Positions 40,892-49,344 of a stretch of 64,000 nt of DNA are shown piece after piece (within the stretch, counting starts at the first letter, position 1; each line of letters opens with the position of its first letter). This DNA is from Oceanococcus sp. HetDA_MAG_MS8 (lineage in GTDB: Bacteria; Pseudomonadota; Gammaproteobacteria; Nevskiales; Oceanococcaceae): NCBI GenBank assembly GCA_019192445.1, contig JAHCMK010000005.1, forward strand, positions 248,001-312,000, in the 5' to 3' direction. The translations under genes and the position numbers were made by a program. The notes below the pieces were generated by a model that ran no database searches, had not been told where the DNA came from, and saw only the letters and a program-made list of their open reading frames with translations.

Positions 40892-41740
40892 ATGCAGACC
40901 TCTACCAGCCCTCAGCAGATTGGCGTGGTGATTACCACTTACAACGCGCCGCTCTGGTTAGAAAAGGTGCTCATCGGCTATGAGCAGCAAACCGACACCC
41001 ACTTCAAGGTGTTTGTGGCTGATGACGGTTCTGGGCCGGAGACGGCCGCGCTTATCGAGCGTTTTCAAGGCCGGCGCAAGCTCTCAATTGTTCATGTTTG
41101 GCATGAGGACCAGGGCTTTAGGAAGTGCCAAATCCTGAATAAAGTGATTGCGCAGACGGATTGTGATTACCTGATCTTTACCGACGGGGACTGCATTCCA
41201 GAGCCCGACTTTGTGGCGACCCATCGCCGTCTTGCCAAGCCCGGCTGGTTTCTGTCTGGGGGCTATATCAAGCTCACCATGCCGGTGTCTGAGCAGATTA
41301 GCGAAGAGGATATCTGCGCAGGGCGCTGCTTTGATGCTGATTGGTTGGTGGCTCAGGGGCAGCCGCGCAACCGTCGCTTATGGAAGTTGACGCGCTCCAC
41401 ATTCTGGAAAACTTGGCTGAACCGCCTCACTCCGGCCAATGCCAGTTGGAATGGAATGAACAGCTCTACCTGGACCGAGGACCTCAAAGCCGTGAATGGC
41501 TTTAACGAGGACATGCAGTACGGTGGCCTGGACCGTGAGCTGGGTGAGCGCTTGTGGAATTATGGCCATCAATCCCAGCAAATTCGCTACAGCACCGTGT
41601 GTCTGCACCTCGATCATGCCCGGGGTTATTCCAAGGCCCATATTCGCGCGCGCAACGACGCCATTCGTAAGGCGGTCAAAAAGAACAAAACGGTGCGTGC
41701 GGCGAATGGCATCCACAAGCTGCAAGACAGCACAGCATGA
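40892..41740 (+). CDS. Glycosyltransferase family 2
   Basis: 282 residues from the ATG at 40892; the frame is open 80 codons further upstream, but that part is not related. IGVVITTYNAPLWLEKVL starts the GT-A fold, FVADDGSG binds the nucleotide, and IFTDGDCIP is the DxD-type metal motif. A GGLDRELGERLWNYG block resembles the C-terminal domain of galactosyltransferase-like GT2 enzymes. It overlaps the GT4 gene by four bases (ATGA). Confidence 0.87.
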   Translation: MQTSTSPQQIGVVITTYNAPLWLEKVLIGYEQQTDTHFKVFVADDGSGPETAALIERFQGRRKLSIVHVWHEDQGFRKCQILNKVIAQTDCDYLIFTDGDCIPEPDFVATHRRLAKPGWFLSGGYIKLTMPVSEQISEEDICAGRCFDADWLVAQGQPRNRRLWKLTRSTFWKTWLNRLTPANASWNGMNSSTWTEDLKAVNGFNEDMQYGGLDRELGERLWNYGHQSQQIRYSTVCLHLDHARGYSKAHIRARNDAIRKAVKKNKTVRAANGIHKLQDSTA

Positions 41741-42906
41741 GCACGGAGCAGCCCGCCCGCCAACGCATCTTGGTGGTGGTGCACTCGCTGAAGATGGGGG
41801 GCATGGAGAGGGTGGCCGTGGACCTGGCGGATGCGCTGGCGCGCGCCGGTCACGACAGTCACCTCATGACCTGTCGCACACGACCTCGGGTTTTGGCGCC
41901 GCGCGAGCCCGCTGTGCAGATCCACGTACACGACAAGATCCGTCGCTTATGGGCTTCGGGCCTGGGTGGGCTGTTCTTCCTGCTGTCACGCCTACTGCTA
42001 GGCGTGCTGATTCCGAAATCGCATTTTATGTGGGTGGGCTGGTGGTCTGGCTTGGTGCTGCGTGCCCATGTGCGCGCTTTGGAAAAAGAGTTCGGGCGCT
42101 TCGATCAGATTATTTTTCGCGGGGTCGGCACTTTCAAAACTTTTTGGGGTTGGCGCGACCCCCGGCTGCGCTATGTGTTGGAAAACATTGTTCAGGATCG
42201 TCAGGCAGCTTGGTTTCATCGCGTGGAGGCCCGTTTGCTGTATCACCGGCGGCACCTGGTTGCGGTGAGTACAGGTGTGGCGGAGTCGGCACAAAGCTTC
42301 TTTGACAAATACAAGGCTCAGCCCGCTAGTTTGCGGGTGATTACCAACTATTGCGCAGCGGAGGAGATTTATCAGCAGTCCTTGGTGGCAGAGCCAGACC
42401 TTCCCTCGCGCCCCTATATCTTGAATGTGGCGAGGTTGGTGCCGCAAAAAGGGCAGGAGCGCCTGCTCCGAGCCTATGCCCAAGCACAGCCAGCTGAGGA
42501 TTTGGTCATCGTCGGTGATGGCCCCTTGCGTCAAAAGCTACACGCCCTGGCGCGGGACTTGGGTGTGGCAGAACGAGTGATTTTCGCGGGCCAGCGGCAA
42601 AACCCTTATCCCTGGATGCGGCAGGCACGCCTCTTCGTGCTCAGCTCGATATACGAGGGCTTGGGGGTGGTGTTAACCGAGGCTCTGGCCTGCGGCACGC
42701 CACTTTTGGCTGTCGACTGCCCTGGGGGCGTCCGCGATGTTTTTCACGGCCCTTTGCGAGCCTGGCTGGTGGCCGACTCGGAGCAGGCCTTGGCCCAGGG
42801 CCTACGGGAGCGGCTGCAACAGCCGCGAGAAGCGGTAGACCCGGCTTGGCTAGAGCCGTTTTCGGAAGGCGCCGTGGTTAAGGAATATCTGAACGGCCCC
42901 GCTTAG
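41737..42906 (+). CDS. Glycosyltransferase family 4
   Basis: 389 residues of GT-B fold. VHSLKMGGMERVAVDLADAL is the N-terminal acceptor-side motif, and LNVARLVPQKGQERLLRAY then SSIYEGLGVVLTEALACGTPLLAVDCPGG is the C-terminal donor site with the EX7E pattern. It is translationally coupled to the GT2 gene and likely extends the LPS core or O-chain. The donor sugar is not assigned. Confidence 0.9.
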   Translation: MSTEQPARQRILVVVHSLKMGGMERVAVDLADALARAGHDSHLMTCRTRPRVLAPREPAVQIHVHDKIRRLWASGLGGLFFLLSRLLLGVLIPKSHFMWVGWWSGLVLRAHVRALEKEFGRFDQIIFRGVGTFKTFWGWRDPRLRYVLENIVQDRQAAWFHRVEARLLYHRRHLVAVSTGVAESAQSFFDKYKAQPASLRVITNYCAAEEIYQQSLVAEPDLPSRPYILNVARLVPQKGQERLLRAYAQAQPAEDLVIVGDGPLRQKLHALARDLGVAERVIFAGQRQNPYPWMRQARLFVLSSIYEGLGVVLTEALACGTPLLAVDCPGGVRDVFHGPLRAWLVADSEQALAQGLRERLQQPREAVDPAWLEPFSEGAVVKEYLNGPA

Positions 42907-43007
42907 GCGGGGACAGAGTGGCTCAGCACAAGCTACCATTACGGGTTTAAGGAAACCCTGGTGTGGCGACGGCCCGCACTAGCTGAGCACCGGTAGAAGA
43001 GAGAGTC

Positions 43008-43940
43008 ATGGCACTTACGACGATGGCGGACCGCGACGGCCTCATTTGGTACGACGGCAAGATGGTGGAATGGCGCGATGCCACCACCCATGTTTTGACG
43101 CACACGCTGCACTACGGGGCGGGTGTCTTTGAGGGTGTGCGCGCCTATGCAACGCCCCAGGGAGCCGCGATCTTTCGCCTACAAGAACACACCGACCGAC
43201 TGTTCAACTCGGCCAAGATTCTGGGGATGGAGATTCCCTTCACCAAGGATGAGGTGAATGCGGCGCAGATTGCTGCCGTGCGAGACAACAAGCTCGAGTC
43301 GGCCTACATGCGTCCTATGGCCTTCTACGGCTCTGAAGGGATGGGGCTGCGGGCCGACAATTTGCAAGTCCACCTCATTGTGGCTGCCTGGACTTGGGGG
43401 ACTTATTTGGGCGACGAGAGCATGGAACGCGGCATCCGCATTCGCACCAGCTCCTACGCTCGGCATCACCCCAACGTCACCATGTGCCGAGCCAAAGCCA
43501 ACGGCAACTACATTAACTCCATGCTGGCTTTGAATGAGGCGCTGCGTGATGGCTACGACGAGGCATTGCTCCTGGACGTAGACGGCTATGTGGCCGAGGG
43601 CTCCGGTGAGAACATTTTTATGGTGGTCGACGGCAAGCTGTATACGCCCACCTTACTTTCCGCCCTGGACGGGATTACCCGCCGCACCATTTTCACTCTG
43701 GCTGAAGAAGCCGGCATTGAAGTGCTGGAAAAACGCATCACCCGCGACGAGCTCTATGTGGCGGATGAGGCTTTCTTTACTGGAACCGCTGCAGAAGTCA
43801 CGCCGATCCGAGAAGTGGACGGGCGCACCATTGGCAGTGGCGCCCGTGGCCCTGTCACAACCCAATTACAGCAGCGCTATTTCGACATAGTGAAAGGGCA
43901 GACCGACGATTACGCGCACTGGCGTACCGTTGTCGCCTAA
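43008..43940 (+). CDS. ilvE: Branched-chain amino acid aminotransferase IlvE
   Basis: 310 residues of the class IV PLP fold. The PLP lysine is Lys163 in RAKANGNYINS. THTLHYGAGVFEGVRAY near the start and GSGENIFMV are class IV signatures; EAFFTGTAAEVTPIREVDGR is the BCAT C-terminal block. It performs the last step of leucine, isoleucine and valine synthesis. It has its own 100-base upstream gap and precedes the DUF6165 gene by 11 bases. Confidence 0.95.
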   Translation: MALTTMADRDGLIWYDGKMVEWRDATTHVLTHTLHYGAGVFEGVRAYATPQGAAIFRLQEHTDRLFNSAKILGMEIPFTKDEVNAAQIAAVRDNKLESAYMRPMAFYGSEGMGLRADNLQVHLIVAAWTWGTYLGDESMERGIRIRTSSYARHHPNVTMCRAKANGNYINSMLALNEALRDGYDEALLLDVDGYVAEGSGENIFMVVDGKLYTPTLLSALDGITRRTIFTLAEEAGIEVLEKRITRDELYVADEAFFTGTAAEVTPIREVDGRTIGSGARGPVTTQLQQRYFDIVKGQTDDYAHWRTVVA

Positions 43941-43951
43941 GGAGTACTCCC

Positions 43952-44344
43952 ATGGATCAACTGATGGCCCCGGTATCACCGGGCGAACTGCTGGACAAGA
44001 TCACCATTTTGGAGATTAAGTCCGAGCGCATCTCCGACCCGCAAAAAAACGCCAATGTGCGTACAGAGCTGAATTTGCTCAATGCCATTTGGGCTGAAGG
44101 TGTGCCTGCGGAGATTGACCTCAGTGCTCAGCGTGCGGCGCTCAAAGCCGTGAATGAGAAGCTTTGGGTGATTGAAGACGATATTCGTGAGGAAGAGCGC
44201 GCCAAACGCTTCGAACAACGCTTTATCGATTTGGCGCGCAGCGTATATGTCACCAATGACGAACGAGCACGGATTAAAAAAGAAATCAATCTAGCCCTGG
44301 GCTCGGTCATCGTCGAAGAAAAGTCCTACTCAGATTACGCCTAG
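43952..44344 (+). CDS. DUF6165 family protein, function unknown
   Basis: 130 residues, mostly helical and charged, no signal or membrane segment. I recognise it as a DUF6165-type protein by MAPVSPGELLDKITILEIKSERI, the LWVIEDDIREEERAKRF segment and the ARSVYVTNDERARIKKEINL end. No biochemical role is known to me. Family members often lie in LPS or capsule regions. Here it sits between ilvE and kdkA, with gaps of 11 and 9 bases, so it is likely co-transcribed with kdkA. Confidence 0.75.
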   Translation: MDQLMAPVSPGELLDKITILEIKSERISDPQKNANVRTELNLLNAIWAEGVPAEIDLSAQRAALKAVNEKLWVIEDDIREEERAKRFEQRFIDLARSVYVTNDERARIKKEINLALGSVIVEEKSYSDYA

Positions 44345-44353
44345 GTCCGCGCG

Positions 44354-45058
44354 GTGTCCGCTAGCGTTCACCGCCAGCTGGGCGACTGTGAGCTGCTTTT
44401 CGATCCGCAGCTTTGGGCCGAGCCTGATGTCGCGCTGGTAGACCCTCAGTATTGGCAGCAAGCGCGCAGCGCCGGTGAGGGGCGAGGCTCTGCGCGGTTG
44501 GTGCAGGGGCCGGCCGGGGAGTCATGGGTGCTGCGCGAGTTTTTGCGCGGCGGCTTGCCGGGGCGCTTGGTGCGTCGCCGATATGCCTGGCCGGGCCTGC
44601 GCCGCACCCGCCCCTGGCGTGAGTTCCATCTGCTTCAGAACATGGTCGAAGAAGGGCTTCCTGTGCCGCGGCCGGTCGCAGTCGCCGTATGGCGGCAGCC
44701 ACTGAGTTATCGGGGTAGTTTGCTGATGCAGGCTGTAGAGCGCAGTCAGTCCCTGGCCGACTGTTTGCAGCGTGGCCTTTGGCGGGAGGCCGACACTCAG
44801 GCCTTGGACGCTCTATTGGATCGCTTTGCGTGGGCGGGGTATTGGCATGCTGACCTCAACGCACGCAATGTACTGCGGGATGACCAAGGCCAACTCTGGT
44901 TGATTGATTGGGACCGTGGCCGGGCCCAGCAACCAGCGGCGCGTTGTCGTCAAAATCGCGCGAGATTGCTGCGCTCGCTGCATAAAATTGCCACCAATGA
45001 GAATTGGTCGGGGGTGAATTTAAGCGGTTTGGAGACCATCCTGACCCCGTTTACATGA
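44354..45058 (+). CDS. kdkA: 3-deoxy-D-manno-octulosonic acid kinase KdkA
   Basis: 234 residues from a GTG at 44354. It has the small LPS-kinase fold (InaA/WaaP-like): WVLREFLRGGLPGRLVRRRYAW, REFHLLQNMVEEGLPVPRPVA, the catalytic GYWHADLNARNVL and the DFG-like LIDWDRGR. KdkA phosphorylates the single Kdo of the inner core using ATP, on the cytosolic face. lpxL and waaA lie immediately beyond, which supports the call. Confidence 0.9.
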   Translation: MSASVHRQLGDCELLFDPQLWAEPDVALVDPQYWQQARSAGEGRGSARLVQGPAGESWVLREFLRGGLPGRLVRRRYAWPGLRRTRPWREFHLLQNMVEEGLPVPRPVAVAVWRQPLSYRGSLLMQAVERSQSLADCLQRGLWREADTQALDALLDRFAWAGYWHADLNARNVLRDDQGQLWLIDWDRGRAQQPAARCRQNRARLLRSLHKIATNENWSGVNLSGLETILTPFT

Positions 45059-45116
45059 GACGCTCTCCAGCCACATGTGGATGCGTAGATGGGGCTAAGC
45101 GATGCAGCCTGCCGCC

Positions 45117-46052
45117 TTAATTCCGATAGAGGTCCTCACCCGGCAGCCCCTTGAACTTACGGTGCATCCAGAGGTACTGCTCGGGTTTTACACGGATGGC
45201 GTCTTCGAAGAGTTTGTTGGTCTGGGCGGCATCGGCTTCATCATCTCCGCTGGGGATGCCAGGCATCGCGGGTTGCAGCACCAGACGCCATAAAGGCCCG
45301 CCATCGGGATGTTGCTCGCGGTACATGAAGAACGGCACTACCGGCGCGCCTGTCATCCTCGCGAGGCGGCTGGTGGCAATGTTAGTGATGGCGGGATGGC
45401 CGAAGAAGGGCAGCACCGCACTAAATTTCATCCGTCGGCTTTGGTCTGGTGCGTACCACACAATTTTGCCGGCTTTGAGCGCGCGCAGCATCCCACGGAC
45501 ATCATTGAAGGGGATCGTTTGTACGTCCGCGTGAGTATCTCGGCCATGCTGCATCACAGTGCGAAAGACTGGATTGCGATGTGGTTTATACATGGCCGTG
45601 ACCGGAAACTCCTGGGATAGGATGCGCGTCGCCAGTTCCAAGGATGTGAGGTGTGCGCTAAGTAAGATAACCCCGCTGCCTTGATCCATTGCGGCGCGCA
45701 GATGTTCGGCACCTTCGATACGCGTGCGGCCGTGCAAGCTGCGCGGGCTGGCCCACCAGCACAACATCACCTCCACCATGCCCATTCCGACCGCAGCAAA
45801 GTGGTCGCGAATCATGCGTTGGCGTTGCTCTGCACTCAGTTCTGGAAAGCAGATCTCCAAGTTCACCTGAGTAATGCGGCGCCGTCGCGGCAATAGGTAG
45901 TAAGCCAATCGGCCAAGGCCCGCCCCCACGGCTAAAAAGCTACGAAGAGGAAGTAAGGCCAGTAAACGCAATAGGCCCACGACCAGCCAACTTGGCCAGT
46001 GGCGCGGATGCCACAAGGATTCAGAATCTCGGCTCACGGTAGGCTTGGGCAT
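45117..46052 (-). CDS. lpxL: Lipid A acyltransferase (LpxL/HtrB family)
   Basis: 311 residues from the ATG at 46052, near the length of E. coli LpxL. An upstream ATG at 46157 lies inside waaA and would add 35 unrelated residues. A single N-terminal membrane anchor (SWLVVGLLRLLALLPLRSFLAV) is followed by the HX4E catalytic motif in SAHLTSLELA, then GKIVWYAPDQSRRMKF and the PFFG block. It adds a secondary acyl chain to Kdo-lipid A. The start codon is nine bases from that of the divergent waaA. Confidence 0.9.
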   Translation of the reverse strand: MPKPTVSRDSESLWHPRHWPSWLVVGLLRLLALLPLRSFLAVGAGLGRLAYYLLPRRRRITQVNLEICFPELSAEQRQRMIRDHFAAVGMGMVEVMLCWWASPRSLHGRTRIEGAEHLRAAMDQGSGVILLSAHLTSLELATRILSQEFPVTAMYKPHRNPVFRTVMQHGRDTHADVQTIPFNDVRGMLRALKAGKIVWYAPDQSRRMKFSAVLPFFGHPAITNIATSRLARMTGAPVVPFFMYREQHPDGGPLWRLVLQPAMPGIPSGDDEADAAQTNKLFEDAIRVKPEQYLWMHRKFKGLPGEDLYRN

Positions 46053-46061
46053 AATCTGGGG
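46050..46061 (+). promoter_or_regulatory. Candidate -10 element giving a leaderless waaA transcript
   Basis: CATAAT (46050-46055) matches five of six bases of the sigma-70 -10 consensus, and six bases separate it from the waaA ATG, so +1 would fall on the A of the start codon. It also contains the lpxL start codon on the other strand. No good -35 is visible. Confidence 0.35.
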
Positions 46062-47315
46062 ATGCGACTGTACCCCATCCTGGCACCAATTTTGGGCCCA
46101 CTGGCCCTGCTGGCTCTGCGCTGGCTGGCGCGACGCGAGCCTGAATGGCGACATCATATGCCCCAGCGACGCGGAGAGCTTCCCGTGGTCGGCAACGCGC
46201 CGCTATGGGTGCATGCGGCCTCGGTTGGCGAGGTGCGCTCGGCTTTAGCATTGGTACGGGCATTGCGTCAGCAATACCCGCGGCGCCCCTTCTTGCTGAC
46301 AGCCTTTACGCCAACCGGGATGGCGGCCTGGCAGGCTGCAAAGATTCCTAGGGCCACGGTCGCAGCATGGCCTATTGACCATGGTCCGTGGGTGCGCCGC
46401 GCTTTGGACCGGGTGCGGCCCCAGCTACTCCTGATTATCGAAACGGAAATATGGCCGCAAATGCTGCTTGCTGCACACCAGCGTCAGATTCCCGTGGTGT
46501 TTGTGAGTGCCAGGGTGCGGGCGAGTAGTGTGCGCGGCTGGAAGCGTTGGCTGGGTGCGGGGTTGATGCGTCGCTGCCTGGGGCCGGTGGCTTTACTGAG
46601 TGCGCAAACGCCGGCCGATGCAAAACGTTTTAGCCAGCTGGGGGCACAGCGGGTGGCAGCCCTGGGGAGCTTAAAATGGGATCTCGCGGCGCCTGCGCCC
46701 CAGCCCGCATGGGCGGACTGCTTAGCCAGTGTCTGTACCGGGCGGCCCGTGTGGTTGGCGGCCAGTACGCACCCCGGTGAAGAGGAGCAAGTGCTTAAAG
46801 CCCACCGGAGCTTGCGGAGAGACTGGCCGCAGGCGCTGTTGATTTTGGCACCAAGACATCCTCGCCGGGCTGCGGAGGTCACGCAGTTGGCGCAGCAGCA
46901 GGGCCTCAGCGTGGTGCGACGTTCCACCAAGCAGGCGCCGGAAGCCGCGGCGGTGTGGCTGCTGGATACTTTGGGCGAGCTGCAAGCCGTCTTTGATCAG
47001 GTCAAGGTGGTGTTCATGGGGGGATCCTTAGTGCCTATTGGCGGCCACAACTTGCTAGAGCCCGCCCGCGCGCGCTGCGCCATCATCACCGGCCCGCATT
47101 GGCGTAATGCCGAGGACGTAGGACAGGCCTTGCAAGACGCGCAAGCTTGGCTGCCTATTGAACAGGGGGGCGAGCTACCCAAGGTGATTGCTGAGCTATG
47201 GCAAAGCCCGCAGCGCGTGACTCAATTGGGGCGGGATGCTCAGGCCGTACAGCAGGCTGGAAGCGGCGCCCAATCACGCATCGTGCAGGCTTTGCGCCCT
47301 TGGCTAGATAACTAA
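46062..47315 (+). CDS. waaA: Kdo transferase WaaA
   Basis: 417 residues from the ATG at 46062. The N-terminal membrane anchor (RLYPILAPILGPLALLAL) precedes the GT-B catalytic domains with WVHAASVGEVRSALALVRAL and the TAFTPTGMAAWQ block, then VFMGGSLVPIGGHNLLEPA. It transfers Kdo from CMP-Kdo to lipid IVA at the inner membrane. The adjacent KdkA suggests the single-Kdo version, as in Haemophilus. No usable ribosome site precedes the ATG (GGGG is immediately adjacent). Confidence 0.95.
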   Translation: MRLYPILAPILGPLALLALRWLARREPEWRHHMPQRRGELPVVGNAPLWVHAASVGEVRSALALVRALRQQYPRRPFLLTAFTPTGMAAWQAAKIPRATVAAWPIDHGPWVRRALDRVRPQLLLIIETEIWPQMLLAAHQRQIPVVFVSARVRASSVRGWKRWLGAGLMRRCLGPVALLSAQTPADAKRFSQLGAQRVAALGSLKWDLAAPAPQPAWADCLASVCTGRPVWLAASTHPGEEEQVLKAHRSLRRDWPQALLILAPRHPRRAAEVTQLAQQQGLSVVRRSTKQAPEAAAVWLLDTLGELQAVFDQVKVVFMGGSLVPIGGHNLLEPARARCAIITGPHWRNAEDVGQALQDAQAWLPIEQGGELPKVIAELWQSPQRVTQLGRDAQAVQQAGSGAQSRIVQALRPWLDN

Positions 47316-47399
47316 ACCCGCGTACAGCAGCCGACAACTGTGGATGCGGCCTGCTGCGTGAGTGGCGACCACGCCGATGGCAAGCTTAGGCGCGGTGGT

Positions 47400-48725
47400 T
47401 TAGCTCGAGAGCAGGGCGTCGATACGCTGTAAATCCTCGAAATTCAGGTCGCCTGTGGCTTGTTCTAAGCGCAGCAGGGAGAGCAAATAGTCGTATTGCG
47501 CGCGGGCGAGGTCGCGTTTGGCGCGAAACAACTCGCGCTCAGCGTCTAGCAGGTCCACATTGGTCCGCGTGCCGACTTCCAGGCCGGCTTGTACTGCGTC
47601 GCGGGCACTTTGTGCCGAGCGTACGGCTTGCTCCAAGGCTTCCACGCGTGCCCAGCCGGTCACGACTCCGTCATAAGCGTCGCGGGTCAATTGCTCCACT
47701 TCACGCCGGGTGCGTTCGGCGCGAGCGACCGCGGCAATATGCTCTGCATTGGCTTGCTGGAAGCGTGCGCGATTGCCGCCTCCGGCAAATAATGGAAGGC
47801 TGGCCTGTAGCGAAATGGTCGAAATCTCCGCTGCGCGGCCGAACTGCGCATCGGTATTGTCAATGGAGTTGTGCTGCGCCACCAAACTGAGCTGAGGCAG
47901 AAAAGCAGCGCGAGCCGCCTTCTTTTCCTGACGCGCCAGTTCGGCGTTTTTCTCGGCGGTGAGTAGGTCCAAATTATGTTCCAGGGCTTGCTCGACCCAA
48001 GTCTGCGGGTCGCCCGGAGCCGGTGATTGGTCTAGCCGCTGATCTTGTAGCTGGGCCGGGGTCGCTGGCGCCATGCCTGTGAGGTTGCGTAAGGCTTGGG
48101 TGCGTGAGCGTAGCTCAGCAGCTGCGGCCAACTCGCCGGAGCGCGCCAAGTCGTAGCGCGCTTGCGCCTCTTGCTTATCGGTAATGGCTGCCAAGCCCAC
48201 TTCGTAACGCACCTCGGCTTGCTCCAGGGCGCGGCCGATTGCACTCAATTCGGCGCGCGAAAAGCCCAAATTATCTTTGGCCGCCAGCCAATCGAAATAG
48301 GCTGTTGCCAGCCGCACGATGAGGTCTTGCTCCGCGAGTGCGGTGCTGGCCATGGCGATGGCGAGTTGATCGTCGACCTGCGCATAGCGCGCGAAGGCTG
48401 CGGCATCAAAAATGGGTTGTTCCAAGCGCAGCCCATAGTTGGTGTTATTCGCGAAGACCGTGGCTTCTTGAATAACCACGTTACCGGTCGTGGTTTCATC
48501 GCGTTCCCGGGTGAAGCTGCCGGTGGCCTGGAGCTGCGGCAATATCCCGGAGCGTAAGCTTCCGGCCTGGGCACGTTGCGCATCGGCTGAAGCGCGCGCT
48601 GCAGCGACAATGGGGTCGGCATCCTGTGCTAAGTCGTATAGGTCGAGCAACTGACCGCTGAATGCTGGGTGAGAAAAGGCTGTCGCTGCGCACACAGCAG
48701 CGATCCCGGCGGATCGAAACAACAT
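47400..48725 (-). CDS. tolC: TolC-family outer membrane efflux protein
   Basis: 441 residues. A signal peptide ends near AFSHPAFS, followed by two outer membrane efflux protein repeats with long coiled-coil stretches: LYDLAQDADPIVAAARASADAQ, LRLEQPIFDAAAFARYAQV, and DLLDAERELFRAKRDLARAQYDYLLSLLRL near the end. It forms the trimeric outer-membrane channel for type I secretion and RND pumps. No pump or membrane-fusion gene is adjacent. The symbol rests on the family, not proof of orthology. Confidence 0.88.
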   Translation of the reverse strand: MLFRSAGIAAVCAATAFSHPAFSGQLLDLYDLAQDADPIVAAARASADAQRAQAGSLRSGILPQLQATGSFTRERDETTTGNVVIQEATVFANNTNYGLRLEQPIFDAAAFARYAQVDDQLAIAMASTALAEQDLIVRLATAYFDWLAAKDNLGFSRAELSAIGRALEQAEVRYEVGLAAITDKQEAQARYDLARSGELAAAAELRSRTQALRNLTGMAPATPAQLQDQRLDQSPAPGDPQTWVEQALEHNLDLLTAEKNAELARQEKKAARAAFLPQLSLVAQHNSIDNTDAQFGRAAEISTISLQASLPLFAGGGNRARFQQANAEHIAAVARAERTRREVEQLTRDAYDGVVTGWARVEALEQAVRSAQSARDAVQAGLEVGTRTNVDLLDAERELFRAKRDLARAQYDYLLSLLRLEQATGDLNFEDLQRIDALLSS

Positions 48726-48841
48726 ACAGGGGCTCCAACAGGCGGCAAGTGTCCAGGGGCGAGTTTACCGTGTTCGCTCCATTGCACTGCCATCCATAGG
48801 TCTTGGTCGCGATGAATGAAGAAAAAAGTTCGTTCAGGGGT

Positions 48842-48870
48842 TTGACAAACGTTCTGTACCCCGGAACAAT
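48842..48870 (+). promoter_or_regulatory. Sigma-70 promoter of the tRNA-tuf operon
   Basis: Perfect -35 TTGACA (48842-48847), 17-base spacer, -10 AACAAT (48865-48870; four of six matches). An A-rich tract (GAAGAAAAAAG) upstream resembles an UP element, and a GC-rich discriminator follows. This is the expected layout for a stable-RNA promoter; +1 would be about six bases before tRNA-Tyr. Confidence 0.75.
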
Positions 48871-48882
48871 ACGCGGCTTCCC

Positions 48883-48967
48883 GGAGGGATGCCCGAGCGG
48901 TCAAAGGGAGCAGACTGTAAATCTGCCGGCTATGCCTTCGAAGGTTCGAATCCTTCTCCCTCCACCA
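48883..48967 (+). tRNA. tRNA-Tyr (anticodon GTA)
   Basis: 85 bases with encoded CCA. Acceptor stem GGAGGGA/TCCCTCC, D-loop with GAGCGGTCAAAGGGAGC, anticodon loop CTGTAAA (GTA), a long variable arm as expected for class II tRNA-Tyr, and GGTTCGAATCC in the T arm. Confidence 0.97.
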
Positions 48968-48980
48968 AATAATGCCTTTC

Positions 48981-49054
<74 letters not shown>

Positions 49055-49098
49055 ATTGAACGCGAACGCTTAAAGCACGCAGGTAGTTTCGACAACGT

Positions 49099-49174
49099 GC
49101 CCAAATAGCTCAGTCGGTAGAGCACTTTCTTGGTAAGGAAGAGGTCGCCGGTTCGATTCCGGCTTTGGGCACCA
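49099..49174 (+). tRNA. tRNA-Thr (anticodon GGT)
   Basis: 76 bases with encoded CCA. Acceptor stem GCCCAAA/TTTGGGC, anticodon loop TTGGTAA (GGT), T arm CGGTTCGATTCCG. The Tyr-Gly-Thr-tuf order equals the classical tufB operon. No terminator separates it from tuf. Confidence 0.97.
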
Positions 49175-49344
49175 CGGATCAAAAGGCCGTCGCCCCTTCC
49201 GGGCTACGGTCGTTTGTGTTGGAAGCAGCGAGCGATGGAGGGCGGGCCTCAGGTCTGTCAGCCGCAGCGTTTGGCGGGGTGAGCTGGATACAGCAATCCC
49301 CGATGTTTTTCACAATTTGTAGTCTTGATAGAGGACCATGAAGC

